Source: Symbiodinium sp. CCMP2592 (taxonomy: Eukaryota > Sar > Dinophyceae > Suessiales > Symbiodiniaceae). Taken from it: a stretch of DNA of 64,000 nt. Below, in pieces: positions 20,500 to 30,335 of the stretch. Numbering within the stretch: position 1 is the stretch's first letter; each line of letters begins with the position of its first letter. The DNA lies in the NCBI GenBank assembly GCA_905221615.1, contig CAJNDT010002057.1, positions 822,044 through 886,043 of the forward strand. Reading direction: 5' to 3'. The position numbers and the translations under genes are program-made. Below the pieces are notes generated by a model. It searched no databases and had not been told where the DNA came from. It was given only the letters and a program-made list of their open reading frames with translations.

Positions 20500-22720
20500 C
20501 ATGGTCAGACTGCCACATGCGCTTGACTGGGTAGCGATAGCGAAAGGTTTCAGCGAACTCGGGCAACAGAGGGTCCGTGCCGTTCCAGCGGGACAGGTAA
20601 TCTGCCTCCTCGTTGCGGAAGCCCGAAATGTGGTGCACGTCCAGGGTAATCCCGTGTCTAAAAGCGACAAAAGCCAGTTGCTGAGCGAAAAAGCAGAGCG
20701 GGGATGACGTAGTCATCAAACGATTTGCCGATGCCTGTGCAGAGGCATTGTCGCAGAAAGTACGCAGCTGAAGCCTGCATCGTCCGCCCGGGCAAGTCTC
20801 TGCGAAAAGAAGTGCCAGAGCAATTTGAGCCAGGAGCTCCCAGCATCCAATATTCTTCTGAGTGTTGTTGTCGAGAGGGATGTTCAAGTCATCGAAATCC
20901 GACTTCTCAAATCGCTCGCTGAACCACAAGACGGGTGAGCCCTCAACACGCAGAAAACCACGTATCCCGATAGAGGAACCCTGAGCACAAGCATCCGCAG
21001 CCAAGGTACAGGCAATGCTCCGTGGAGGAAGGTGCAGGCACTGTTCCAATGGGCTGCGCATGCACCATGATTCCCAAAATTCCATGAACTTGCGGCTGCA
21101 TTCCGAAAGCTTGCGCTTGGGATGTTTGGGATCAGAGATACGCATATATATCCGACGTGAAGTCAGAGGAACTTTGTTCAAGTCCTGCTTGGAGTGCAGC
21201 TCAATGTGCCTGGCAGACAAAAGACGAGCACCTCGTGGAATAGCTGTGCCTGGAGGTTGGCTGGTGAACCGCAGGTTATCATCCAAGTACTCATGCAGCA
21301 AGTGCCACTCGCCAGAATCCACATGATGGTAACACAAGAATGCCATCCAGGGGCGGAGTTCAGGAGAAATCTGGCTCACCCACTGAAGCAAACCCACCGT
21401 TTTTTCAAGATCGCAGCGATCCACGTTGCCTGGCCGCAGAACGACCCGCACTGAACGAAGAATCTTCTCAATCTTGTCGGTTGGCAGACTGAAAGTCCCT
21501 GATCTGAAATTGAATAGCCATCCTATCCACTTCACTCTGTACCCGCACTGCAGTTTGTGCCACGATAGCGGCACATTGTAAGCTTGGCAAAAGCTGAGGA
21601 TGAGGCAGCCTGAAATCTCGATTGCTTTGTCGCCTTGCCACAGCAATAGGTCGTCGACAAAGATGCCTAAAGCGTGACACAACCAGATCAAGAGATGAAA
21701 GGTTCGGATCATGAAAGCAGACAATCGTGCCCACCACAGAGCACTGAAACCTGTGCCGAATGGGCAAACTCGGTACCACAGGTGTCGACCGTCCTCAAGC
21801 TTGATCCCCGCCAATCCACGGTCCTTCTCCCGAATGCGGATCGTTTTGTGAGCCGCGCGAATGTCCAAGCTGAAAGCTGACAAGTCCTCGTTGTTCATGC
21901 GAAGTGGGAATGCAGAGCGTACGTCTTTAAGCGAGGGCAGACAGTATCGCTCATTCAAGAAGCAAGAGGAGTTGACTCCAGAAACCGTCCCATCCATGAT
22001 TAAGCGCGCTTGCGATTGTCCGCCAAAACCACGTTGAGCTTGGCAACTGCGATGTTCTCCCAGCGCTGCTGAGCTGAAGCAAGATCAAGCTCTTCAAGAA
22101 GAAAACCCTCTGAAATCTCCTTATCAATCAATTCCGAAAGGATTTTGGGATTTTCGCTGGCCCCCTTCCAGTTGCGATCACAGATCACAAGCTCCGCCGG
22201 GGCTTCGGAAGAGTCATCCTTGTGCTTCGGAACGAAAACGTGACTGGGTGGGATATCCGAGAAGAAACCTGTGGGAACACCCGCAATCAATGCTGGAAAG
22301 AGTTCATCATCTCTGTCTTGCAAGGCTCGAGAGAGGCTTTGTAAGGCCAGCAGCGAGTAAGGTTGATGTTCAGCCACGCTCCAATCGATTGATTGCACAC
22401 CCTGTTGCATGAACCATTGCTGCCAGATCTCCCTGAACTGCGGAACCTCAGTCTCTGTGAACAGCGGGAGTTCGCTTTCGGACTCCACATGGGCGCGCAA
22501 TCGCAATGGGGCCCTGATGTGGAAAAGGTACTCCACAAGCTGCTTACGCACTCCCCCTAGGAGGTCCTTGCAGCCGCTTGGAGGAAAACTCCAATCCGGC
22601 ATTGAGTAGATCCCACCTCCGTCCTGTGTGCTTCGGGGAAGTTCCTCCTTGGTTTTGTGAGTTCGAAGAAACCCAACCTGTTGAAGAGAAATGGTGTACG
22701 GCTTGCTCGAAGTCTCGAAC
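20500..22720 (-). pseudogene. DIRS-1 Pol, reverse transcriptase and RNase H part
   Basis: The region opens with the DGGGIYS.PDW linker shared with DIRS-2. It has reverse transcriptase sequence with SLDIRAAHKT and the catalytic FVDD box (about 21660), then a connection domain (ARHIELHSK) and RNase H with DACAQG, an E in WELLAQ, CDNASA and EADYLSR. It would copy the element RNA into DNA. The part is a fossil and broken. Its domain order and spacing match DIRS-2. Confidence 0.8.
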
Positions 22721-22721
22721 A

Positions 22722-24161
22722 AAGGAAGGCCTGTGCGAGCTGTGCCGGAAACTCCGAAGTGGCTCTTGAAGCGTAAACGCCGTCTTTGTCAACAATCCCT
22801 GCCACCCGTGCATGCGACTGAGGATCGTGTTGACAACTACATGCAATCTGCTGGAGATCCCGAAAACTGCATGCGAAACACCACTGCTTCAGTACATTCA
22901 TACCATAGCCACAAGCAGCCACACAGTTCAGGTCCGCGTTGATGTGTTGCAGAAATTCTCGGACTTCCTGCTCCAACCATGCCATGCTGTTCAAAGGGTT
23001 TTCCAGACTAACATGCCCTCCAGCGCAGTATGTTGCCAGCAGCAAATTGATTGTACGAACCAGCACTTTTTTACTTTGCTCCAGACGTTGCCGCTCTGAC
23101 GGACTCAAATCAGGAACGCCAGACATGTGTTCTGGAGTGCGAAGCGCCCTGGGGCCACCATCTGCCCGGAGCTTGAGCCTGGAGTACTCCGTGCAAGGTG
23201 GAGAGGCGTGTGCCAGATTCACCTGTCCGCTGTAGCATAGCCGCATGAGGCTGTCATAAGTGGAGTCATTCAACAAGTTGTGATCTTCATGCAAAAGAAT
23301 GTCGATCGAAAGCACTGAAACACCTTTCGCCAGGAGGGCAGCAGACAGAGGCCGATTTGGCCCAGAACAGATCTCCAGAAAAAGATTTCCTCGAATTGCA
23401 TCAAGGTCTGGAGGCATGATTGCCACTGGTAGCCCCAGCTGTGCCTGGTCAATTTTGGCAGCCCGAGACTCACACTCCGCCTCGTCGATCACCATGGCGT
23501 CGCCTGGTAGCGGAAACATAAGATCACGTAAAGAGCGAAGATCCGGGTCCGGCATTGAACCCCAAGTGCAAGAAGTATAGGCCGTCACGACCCATCTGTC
23601 ACCAACCCATGGCTCCGAACAATGAGCAATGCGGCCATCCCAAGAAAAACCACACCTCCTGGTCTGAACTATGCAACCCAACAGCGAGGCATCAGCTGAT
23701 GTGTCCGGCGGAGGCACTCGTGGAAGGTGAGGAAGTTCGTCTGGCGGCAAAGCCACCCACAAACCGCCTTTCTCAAAAGCCCCAACACTGAATGAATAAT
23801 TCAAAGATCCCGGAAGGTTCTTATCCACGTGGATGTGAGCGAACTCATTGTGACTGACACAGAAGCTGGACCATGTGCCGTCTGGAAAAATCTGCCGAAG
23901 GAAAATGTTCAGGTACTCAACGAATTCTGCGTTTTCTGCTGTGCCTTTGCAAAGCCCCGCATTGGAGCCCGCTCTCGCCCCAAAATTGAAATATTGTGCT
24001 CGAGATCGCGCACCTGCAAGAACTGTATCTCGGTAGAGAGGAGCATCACCCAAACAGTGAGTCTGCAGGATAGCCAAGCAAGCTTCCCAAGAAAAATCCG
24101 CTGAAGTCGGCGACGGAAGTTCGCTGGATCGACCAGTCCGCACATCGGAGTGTTCCGCCAC
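22722..24161 (-). pseudogene. DIRS-1 Pol, dioxygenase- and methyltransferase-like part
   Basis: The first domain (about 23924-23574) shows a 2-oxoglutarate/Fe(II) dioxygenase pattern: HVD as the H.D metal pair, GGLWV as the following strand, and AHCSEPWVGDRW giving the distal His and the 2-oxoglutarate-binding Arg. The second (about 23399-22722) looks like a C5-type DNA methyltransferase, with a motif-I region FLEICSGPNRPLS, the motif-IV tripeptide in ASPPCTEYS and a motif-VI-like SLENP. The frame continues that of Gag and has no ATG before the dioxygenase, suggesting expression from the Gag start. Substrates are unknown; nucleic-acid bases are a reasonable guess. Confidence 0.65.
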
Positions 24162-24173
24162 CGACTGTGACCT

Positions 24174-25361
24174 TCAGATTTTGCGGTGTTGGAAAGCAGG
24201 ATGCTTCCCTAGGCATGGCTTTCCATCTGGGCCGGGAACCGGGCAGAGATGCTCGAATTTACAGTTTTCAAACTTGCATCCGTCTGGAGAACTGTAACCA
24301 CGGCACAATTGTTTGCGTTGACCCTTGGAGTCCGTGTAAGAAAGCATCCAGCGTTGACTGTTGGTGCCATTGCCCTTGTTGCCCTTGCCGTTCTTACCAC
24401 CAGGGGAGTCTTTCCCCTTGCCATTGCCTTTGAAAGGCTGCCTGTTGATCTTCAAGATTTGGCTGCGAGGCTGCAACATGGCAGCCAAGTCACCGCGAAC
24501 TTGCACTACCTCCGTCAGTGCATCATTCAGGCTCCACTTGTGGACACTGACCAAATCCGCAATCAAGCCCCAAATGTGCTTGTCTGCCGCCTGAAGCTCC
24601 TCCATATTCGGGCTTCGGAGCCCTGAAGATGCCTCATGCCGCTGGCAGGCCAAGCGGATGAACTTGCGCTCGTAAAGCCGCAGACTCTGAAGGTGAGCCC
24701 CCTTAACGAAGGCGAGTGATATGCACAAAAGACCCAAGATGCCCTGCAGGAAGGTCATGCCGACTTGGCCTTGAGGTAGCTCTCTTGAAGGTATCTCGTC
24801 GTACACCAGCTCTTCCAACCTCGGGATTTTTGCCGGCCTGCGCAGAGCGAAAGACTCCTCTTGGGATTTGCTCATCCGATGTTTCCAAGCCACCCACCGC
24901 ATCTCACCTGGTTTAACAAGCTTTGCGGCCAACGCTAAGAGCCGGTGACCTGGGGTGTTATCCGCATCCAAGACCTCTCCTGGGTACGAAGCCTCGAACT
25001 CAAGGCGGAGTTCCACCACTTCCTCACCTGTCAATTTTGCCGGGAAAGAGTCTACCCATGAAGCTGCATTGGATGTCATGCTTGCGTGGGCCGCACTCCC
25101 CGCATTCGAACCAGTTGCAGTCACAGACTGACACTTCTGAAACAGCAGGCGGAAGGATGACATAAGACGTAGTTTCTCGGTGGATTCCGCAGGCAAGGCG
25201 GCCCCCTCCAGCAGTACCTCGATTGAGGCATCCACTTCCGAGTGTGAGGCTGCTAGGCAACCAAACAGCGGCACGTCATAACCATCCAGCACGAAGTGGA
25301 ACTCCTGCGGAACTCTGCATGCAACGGCAAGCTCCAAAAGCGCCGCATCCACGTTAGCCAT
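24174..25361 (-). CDS. DIRS-1 Gag-like protein with CCCH zinc finger
   Basis: The first ATG that fits the alignment with the DIRS-2 Gag is at 25361 (MANVDAALLEL); the open frame extends further upstream only through a non-ATG codon. The middle holds a conserved EIPSRELP motif shared with DIRS-2, then a helical region with WKHRMSKSQEE and ERKFIRLACQRHE. The end has a Gly/Lys-rich linker and a CCCH finger (C-x8-C-x4-C-x3-H: CRGYSSPDGC, KFENCKFEH). Such a protein would bind the element RNA and build particles. It is followed by Pol in the same frame, with the Gag terminator between them. Confidence 0.7.
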   Translation of the reverse strand: MANVDAALLELAVACRVPQEFHFVLDGYDVPLFGCLAASHSEVDASIEVLLEGAALPAESTEKLRLMSSFRLLFQKCQSVTATGSNAGSAAHASMTSNAASWVDSFPAKLTGEEVVELRLEFEASYPGEVLDADNTPGHRLLALAAKLVKPGEMRWVAWKHRMSKSQEESFALRRPAKIPRLEELVYDEIPSRELPQGQVGMTFLQGILGLLCISLAFVKGAHLQSLRLYERKFIRLACQRHEASSGLRSPNMEELQAADKHIWGLIADLVSVHKWSLNDALTEVVQVRGDLAAMLQPRSQILKINRQPFKGNGKGKDSPGGKNGKGNKGNGTNSQRWMLSYTDSKGQRKQLCRGYSSPDGCKFENCKFEHLCPVPGPDGKPCLGKHPAFQHRKI

Positions 25362-25997
25362 GCAAGCCTGAAGCGAGGTGCAGACAGACAGGGTGAAATT
25401 GCAATCGATGAACGATCGGCAGCAGTAGCCCTTGCCCGCTGCACACACGTGCGATTGGCCCCACGGCTGCCAGGTTTCCGAAGGACTTTTATGCCCGGTA
25501 GTATCATATCCCACTGGCTGCAATCGCCATGCACTTGCCTTGAAGGTAAGCCAACTAGGGGGGGGTCGCCCTCCGCATTTCACGACCGTCTTGGATGGCG
25601 GACTGGCACACACGTGCGATCAGATCTGCCAGCACTGGCGCCTACACCTGCTGCGCGAACCATGCACAGCCCTTTCCACAGCCTGGATTTCAGACCCACA
25701 TATTGCAGTCGACTGAAACCCAGCAGCAAATCGGCAAGCCCATATCGAACCGAAACGCCGCATTGCCGCGGCGAGCACGCACGTGCGGATCGACTCCCGG
25801 CCAATCTTGACACGAATGGAAAGCAGTTTCCCCGCCTGCTCGTCAAGACCAGCTTGATCCCGCCGCCGAGCTGAGGGCCCGTTAAAGCTGCCACGAAACA
25901 TGTTCAGTGCCAAACTTGCATGCTGCATTTCTCAAGCGCTTCAGTGTTACAAGTATGCAATGGCGATTTGATTTTCCGCGTGCTGCCCAAACAGCCT

Positions 25998-27902
25998 CTA
26001 AAGCTCCAAAACTCGCCTGCATGCGACGTGCATGCAAAGGCGTGCCCCTACCGGCACGGTGGTCAAAACTGCAAAAGACTTGGCCAAGGCTCCACACCGT
26101 GGCCTAAGGTGGGCAGTGTGCCCTTCAGCATAAGCTGCCGTTCCCGATGCACCTTCCTGAGGCGCTGCTACATGGACTGTACCTGATGCCCCCTGCAAGA
26201 ACAAGAATTCATCGCACTCCTCAGGCTGGAAAGTGGCTGAGATGGCCACACTTGAACGCCGGACCGAACCTGAAGTGCCGGCTTCCTGCTCCGACTCACT
26301 GGATGAAGATAAAGCGGCCTCCAACGTAGGAGCCTGCATATCACTGCTGCCTGCTGACTGGGACTCTTCCCTATCGACCTGCACCGCCTCATGAGAGACC
26401 TCAGGTGGAAACACATCCAAAAGCGGAAATCTGGGGTGCACAGGCGATGGTTCGCTAGGGACATTCACATGAACAAAAGGTCGTTGGGGGGTAGGATGTT
26501 GTCCCCCACGCCCCAGAGGCGTACTCGGCATCCACCCCGAGCGAAGCGATTGCACAAGGGCTCGTTGAGCTTCTAGTGCCGGCCAGATATCGTCCCGTGA
26601 ATAAAGTCGGGCACTCCGGCCCGACGGTTGGTGGTGTCCTTGCGCTTCACGGCGCGAGGTTCTGAAGCCTCTCTGTGCCATCACAGCAAGTAAACATGCT
26701 TTCATGCTGTGCACAGTGAAGTCACGCGCTTCCTCAGCACTCAAACCGAGAGAGATCAAGGTGCATCGGAGCGCCGACAGAACTTCCCCGTATGGCATGG
26801 GAGCAAACTCAGAATCGGTGCTTCTGAAGAACAGACAGTCTGGCGTCACATCTCCAAATCGATTGACCACTGCATCCCATTCCTCACCCAAAAGAGAGAG
26901 GTACTTGGCCACCCAAGTGCGTGTGAACTCGCGCTTGAAACCATAAATGCCCTGTGTTATCAGACCGAAAGGGACCCCTCTACGACTAACTTTAGTGCGG
27001 AAGTTCACTCCACGCAAGCACCAGGAGCCGGACTGAAGCGAAGTCCATTTGGTGTGTTGAGCATCGCTGAGACGAAGACTGCTCCAACAGCAGACCAATA
27101 CCGCGCCTATGAATAAGCGATGCTGCACAGAGCCCTCAGCCAAAAGCAAGCTCCTTTCAAGAAGTCCCAGGACAAACATGGGAAGCGGAAGCGCTTCCTT
27201 GCGGTCTGCCTCGATTTTTCCGGAGATGTTCAACATGATGCCTGAATACAAGTCCCGAAGGCGGAGAGCGAGTGCCTTGCGTGCCCAGCGGATTGCCTTA
27301 AGACTGTTGCCTACTTGGCTGCCCCCTTTATGCATGACCAGCAAAGCGTCAGCAACATCCACTTGCCGGACCTTATCCGACACCGGCACCCCCAAGCACT
27401 CCAAAGCTTCAATGAAATGCCTGACAGCACTGAGGTAACGCACAAGAGTCGTGTCCGCCACACTGCTAAGGATGCGGTGCTCAAGCACGTCGCCGTGAAA
27501 GGAACCTGACAAGTCGGCCAGGCAATCTGAGATCGGAAGCAGCCGGGGCTTGAGCATTTCCCAGATGATCTTGCCCTGCTCAAACTGCTTGGCATGACCG
27601 TCATTGATCGAGCTGAAACCCAGAGCGGGTGCATTATGCGACTGAGCCGGAAATCGGACACCCAAACCAAAATCTACACTAGCCTTAGCACAACCCCTGG
27701 GGGCCGGGGTCCGCTCCCTGTGCAAGACAGCGGAAGGTGCACTGATCGCCAATGTATTGGACGTCTCCAGGGGCCGAGGCCTGTGATAATCAGCTGCCCT
27801 GAGGGGAACAGGGTTTGGTAAAGGACTACAATCCCAGCCTACACGACTAAACCTCGGGCGTGGAACCGGATTATGCAGCGGTGCCGCTGCAACCCTGGGC
27901 AC
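25998..27902 (-). CDS. DIRS-1 tyrosine recombinase
   Basis: A 634-residue frame with a catalytic core at about residues 140-440. Visible are the box-I Arg in WSSLRLSDAQ (R277), H398 and K401 in VHSMKACLLA, H423/H424 in QGHHQPS and the candidate nucleophile Y434 in ARLYSRDD. In DIRS elements this enzyme integrates the circular DNA. The second residue of the H-x-x-R box is Lys here and in DIRS-2, so it looks like a family trait. A C-terminal extension of about 190 residues ends in a Cys/His-containing segment (CGALAKSF then LCMHVACRR). The open frame starts with a non-ATG codon, so its true start is uncertain. It stands upstream of Gag. Confidence 0.75.
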   Translation of the reverse strand: MPRVAAAPLHNPVPRPRFSRVGWDCSPLPNPVPLRAADYHRPRPLETSNTLAISAPSAVLHRERTPAPRGCAKASVDFGLGVRFPAQSHNAPALGFSSINDGHAKQFEQGKIIWEMLKPRLLPISDCLADLSGSFHGDVLEHRILSSVADTTLVRYLSAVRHFIEALECLGVPVSDKVRQVDVADALLVMHKGGSQVGNSLKAIRWARKALALRLRDLYSGIMLNISGKIEADRKEALPLPMFVLGLLERSLLLAEGSVQHRLFIGAVLVCCWSSLRLSDAQHTKWTSLQSGSWCLRGVNFRTKVSRRGVPFGLITQGIYGFKREFTRTWVAKYLSLLGEEWDAVVNRFGDVTPDCLFFRSTDSEFAPMPYGEVLSALRCTLISLGLSAEEARDFTVHSMKACLLAVMAQRGFRTSRREAQGHHQPSGRSARLYSRDDIWPALEAQRALVQSLRSGWMPSTPLGRGGQHPTPQRPFVHVNVPSEPSPVHPRFPLLDVFPPEVSHEAVQVDREESQSAGSSDMQAPTLEAALSSSSESEQEAGTSGSVRRSSVAISATFQPEECDEFLFLQGASGTVHVAAPQEGASGTAAYAEGHTAHLRPRCGALAKSFAVLTTVPVGARLCMHVACRRVLEL

Positions 27903-28215
27903 GAAGGTGGTCGTGGCACCCCTTGCAAAGGAAGCACTGGGCCAGGCAGACTTCCATGCACATTCTGCACTGAATGCGAATGCCTGCTGTTCTTATACCG
28001 CTTCACAATCACTGGCGCATGATTCTCGACTAACTCAAATGAGCCTACCGACGACTTTGCAGGAGAGTCCACACTTTCAAGCAACCCTTGCAAATGACGC
28101 TCGAATGCTGAATCCGTGTGCTGGTGGCCCGCCGAGGCGGGAGCTGGTTCCAGCATGTCTGTAGAACCACTAACCCCCAATGTGCAGGCACCACTAAGTT
28201 CCGGCACTCTCGCAG

Positions 28216-28938
28216 TTAAGGGAGTACCTGCATCAGCGCCAGGCAGCGAGGAAACAAATTCTGCATCCACTGAATCACACTTGGGCTCTCGGGAAGGCTT
28301 AGGGCTCGAGGCGGCGATGGGCAAGGCCATCCGTGCAAAAAGGCGCCTTTAAGCAACTCTCGTCTAGCACCTGTATGCATGTACCAAGAGGCCACAAGCA
28401 ATGCGCGGCGATCGGAAACTTGCAAGAAGCCCCACACACGCGGAATGACTCTCGGATAAGCTGCCACGAGATCCTCCAGGCTGGGCTCAAACTCAGACTC
28501 AGCACTGGAAACACTGGGTGCCACAAGAGCTCCCTCTAAGTTGGTCGGGTGCAGGCGGCTCTCCAGGACCGTCACACGCAACTGAAGTGAAGCTAGCTGA
28601 TCTTGAAGTGACTCTTCTAACAGGCGAAGGTCTTCCCTGTGCACAAAGGAGCCACCGGCACTGGTCTCGGACTCAGAGTCCGGCTGCATGCGATGACCCC
28701 TCAGGGGGTCCACGGCCCATGCACCCTCACGTGAAGGTGTTGTGTACGCTAGAGATAAAACTGCCAATTTGCAAGACAAAGCGTGCTGAAAAACCACGTG
28801 AATCGAGTGACTCACCATGTACATGAAACACAACCCGCGTTGGTAAAGTCTTTGCGAAAACATGTGCTTCGACATGTTGCTCATTGGGCCGACAGCTGTT
28901 GTGAAAGGAGTGTCAACCGCAAACAAATGGAGTTGCAT
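28216..28938 (-). CDS. DIRS-1 first ORF with coiled coil
   Basis: A 240-residue frame opened by an ATG that lies inside repeat A1. Residues about 100-140 form a likely coiled coil (LRLLEESLQDQLASLQLRV). A counterpart with a coiled coil occupies the same place in DIRS-2. No known domain was recognised; a structural or RNA-binding role is a guess. Confidence 0.5.
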   Translation of the reverse strand: MQLHLFAVDTPFTTAVGPMSNMSKHMFSQRLYQRGLCFMYMVSHSIHVVFQHALSCKLAVLSLAYTTPSREGAWAVDPLRGHRMQPDSESETSAGGSFVHREDLRLLEESLQDQLASLQLRVTVLESRLHPTNLEGALVAPSVSSAESEFEPSLEDLVAAYPRVIPRVWGFLQVSDRRALLVASWYMHTGARRELLKGAFLHGWPCPSPPRALSLPESPSVIQWMQNLFPRCLALMQVLP

Positions 28939-28990
28939 AAAAACCGCGTTGTTGTTTCATAAAAACAAGCTTGAGCAAGCACAAGGATCG
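28848..28990 (-). repeat. DIRS-1 terminal repeat A1 (143 bp)
   Basis: The 5' outer end of the element. It ends TTGAGCAAGCACAAGGATCG on the plus strand; TTGAGCAAGCACAA is shared with the A repeats of DIRS-2. Confidence 0.95.
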
Positions 28991-29665
28991 CTTTCCAGCG
29001 ATGCGGCGCGCCGCCGTCCCGACGGCCCCCCCAGTAGGCCAATGCCTCGTCCGACGGCTGCGCCGTGACTGTAAAGCCCTCATCCGTGGCCTGGGGCCTG
29101 ACTGGAACGCCCTCATCCGTCGCCTGGGCCATGACTGGAGCGCGACTCTGCCCAATCTACACAGCCTTGAAGCGCACGACGCTGCGGGAGCATGAGTCTG
29201 GCAACACTCCGACCTACCGCAGCAACGGACCAAACTGCACTCTGAGGCCCCAGCGACACAAGCCCGCCCACCCGAAGCCCCTGCCCCCGCCCCTACGAGC
29301 TTGAAACGAAAAACGAGCGCAGCAAAAGACTCATGACATGTGTGTGTGCGCAATCACTCGGTTCCATGTTTCCGCCAAGCACTGCACCTGTGGCGAAGTG
29401 AACTGCTCGACCCTATGAGAGCAAGCTACCGGGGGCCAGCCGGAAGCCGCCGCTCCCACCACATGTCCCAGATCAAGTCCGCGTCCGGGAAGCGGATGCC
29501 TTGGCTCTGCAGCTCGCGGTAGATAACGTCGGCGCCGTCCAGATGGCCCTCCGCGTGCACTCGACGCATAGTCCGGCGCTCCCACTCATCCTCCCGCCAG
29601 GCCAGCTCGTCCCGATGGGTCAGCGGCCACGCCGACGAACTACCTTGGAGGAGCGTGCGCGGCAA
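28991..29665 (-). CDS. upstream piece(s) of the host gene split by DIRS-1
   Basis: A convincing exon lies at about 29665-29430. It is rich in Trp, Arg and Glu (LAWREDEWERRTMRR, GADVIYRELQSQGIRFPDAD, LIWDMWWERRLPAG). Closer to the insertion the sequence becomes repetitive (ATDEG or RMRAFQS-type units depending on frame) and may be intron. One frame runs straight into the exon on the far side of DIRS-1. No family was recognised. Confidence 0.35.
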
Positions 29666-30335
29666 TCGAAGCTCAACGCAGGGCCGCCGGGAAGGGGCCT
29701 ACGGGTTAGGGAGGCACAGCGCTCACAGGGACGCGGGGGATCAAAGCCTACTGCGTGGGCCGAAGGGGTTCGGGTGCCCTGAACCAAACCAAAAAAGCAA
29801 CCCCGGCAAAGGCACTCTAGCAAATTGTTACTGCAAAAGTCTGACAATTTTCGCTCGGACAAAAGCGCCTGCAAAGTCGTGCGTTCAGCACTGTACAACG
29901 GAGCTCAAGCGTAAAGCAAAAGTACTTACAAAAGTACCGGCCAAAACATACTGATACATACGGATGCGCACCCCGCCTAAAGCATGCCACGTACTTGGCA
30001 ATGCTTTCCAGAAAACTTTGTGACTTCCAAAGCCACCCGTACTCAAAGTATTGGGCTCGGTATCGTAGTGCAGAAACTCGAGTGTGTAACAGCGCTCCGG
30101 TGAAAAGAAAACTACGTACTCAAGTGTCGCATGCTCCACATGCTAAGTACAGTCAGCCATCTATGTACCACAATGTACAAGGCTAATTTTAACGACAAAA
30201 TGCCGGTCACGCCCCTGTGCAAAGTAATGCTTGTGAAGCACGCAATGGGCTCACATTCATACCCCTGTGCACCGCAAAGCTTGATGCACGCAATGGGCTC
30301 ACATTCACTTCGTGTTCGACTTCGAAACAAACTCT
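29666..30335. other. no gene recognised; 22-bp direct repeat
   Basis: Only a short direct repeat stands out: GCACGCAATGGGCTCACATT at about 30239 and 30289, 50 bases apart. Confidence 0.4.

Larger units (their letters stand above)
19326..28990 (-). mobile_element. DIRS-1: full-length but broken DIRS-like retroelement (9.66 kb)
   Basis: In minus-strand order the element contains repeat A1, a coiled-coil ORF, a tyrosine recombinase, a Gag-like protein, a polyprotein with dioxygenase-, methyltransferase-, reverse transcriptase- and RNase H-like domains, repeat B1, repeat A2, a 360-bp spacer and repeat B2. The A copies look identical and the B copies differ at one of 270 positions, so insertion was recent. 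The coding region looks broken about twice, all within Pol. There is no target-site duplication; only a G is shared between the left flank and the A ends, as expected for recombinase-mediated rather than integrase-mediated insertion. Split direct repeats of the A1-B1A2-B2 kind are known from DIRS-like (PAT/Ngaro) elements; the spacer between A2 and B2 is unusual. Confidence 0.85.
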
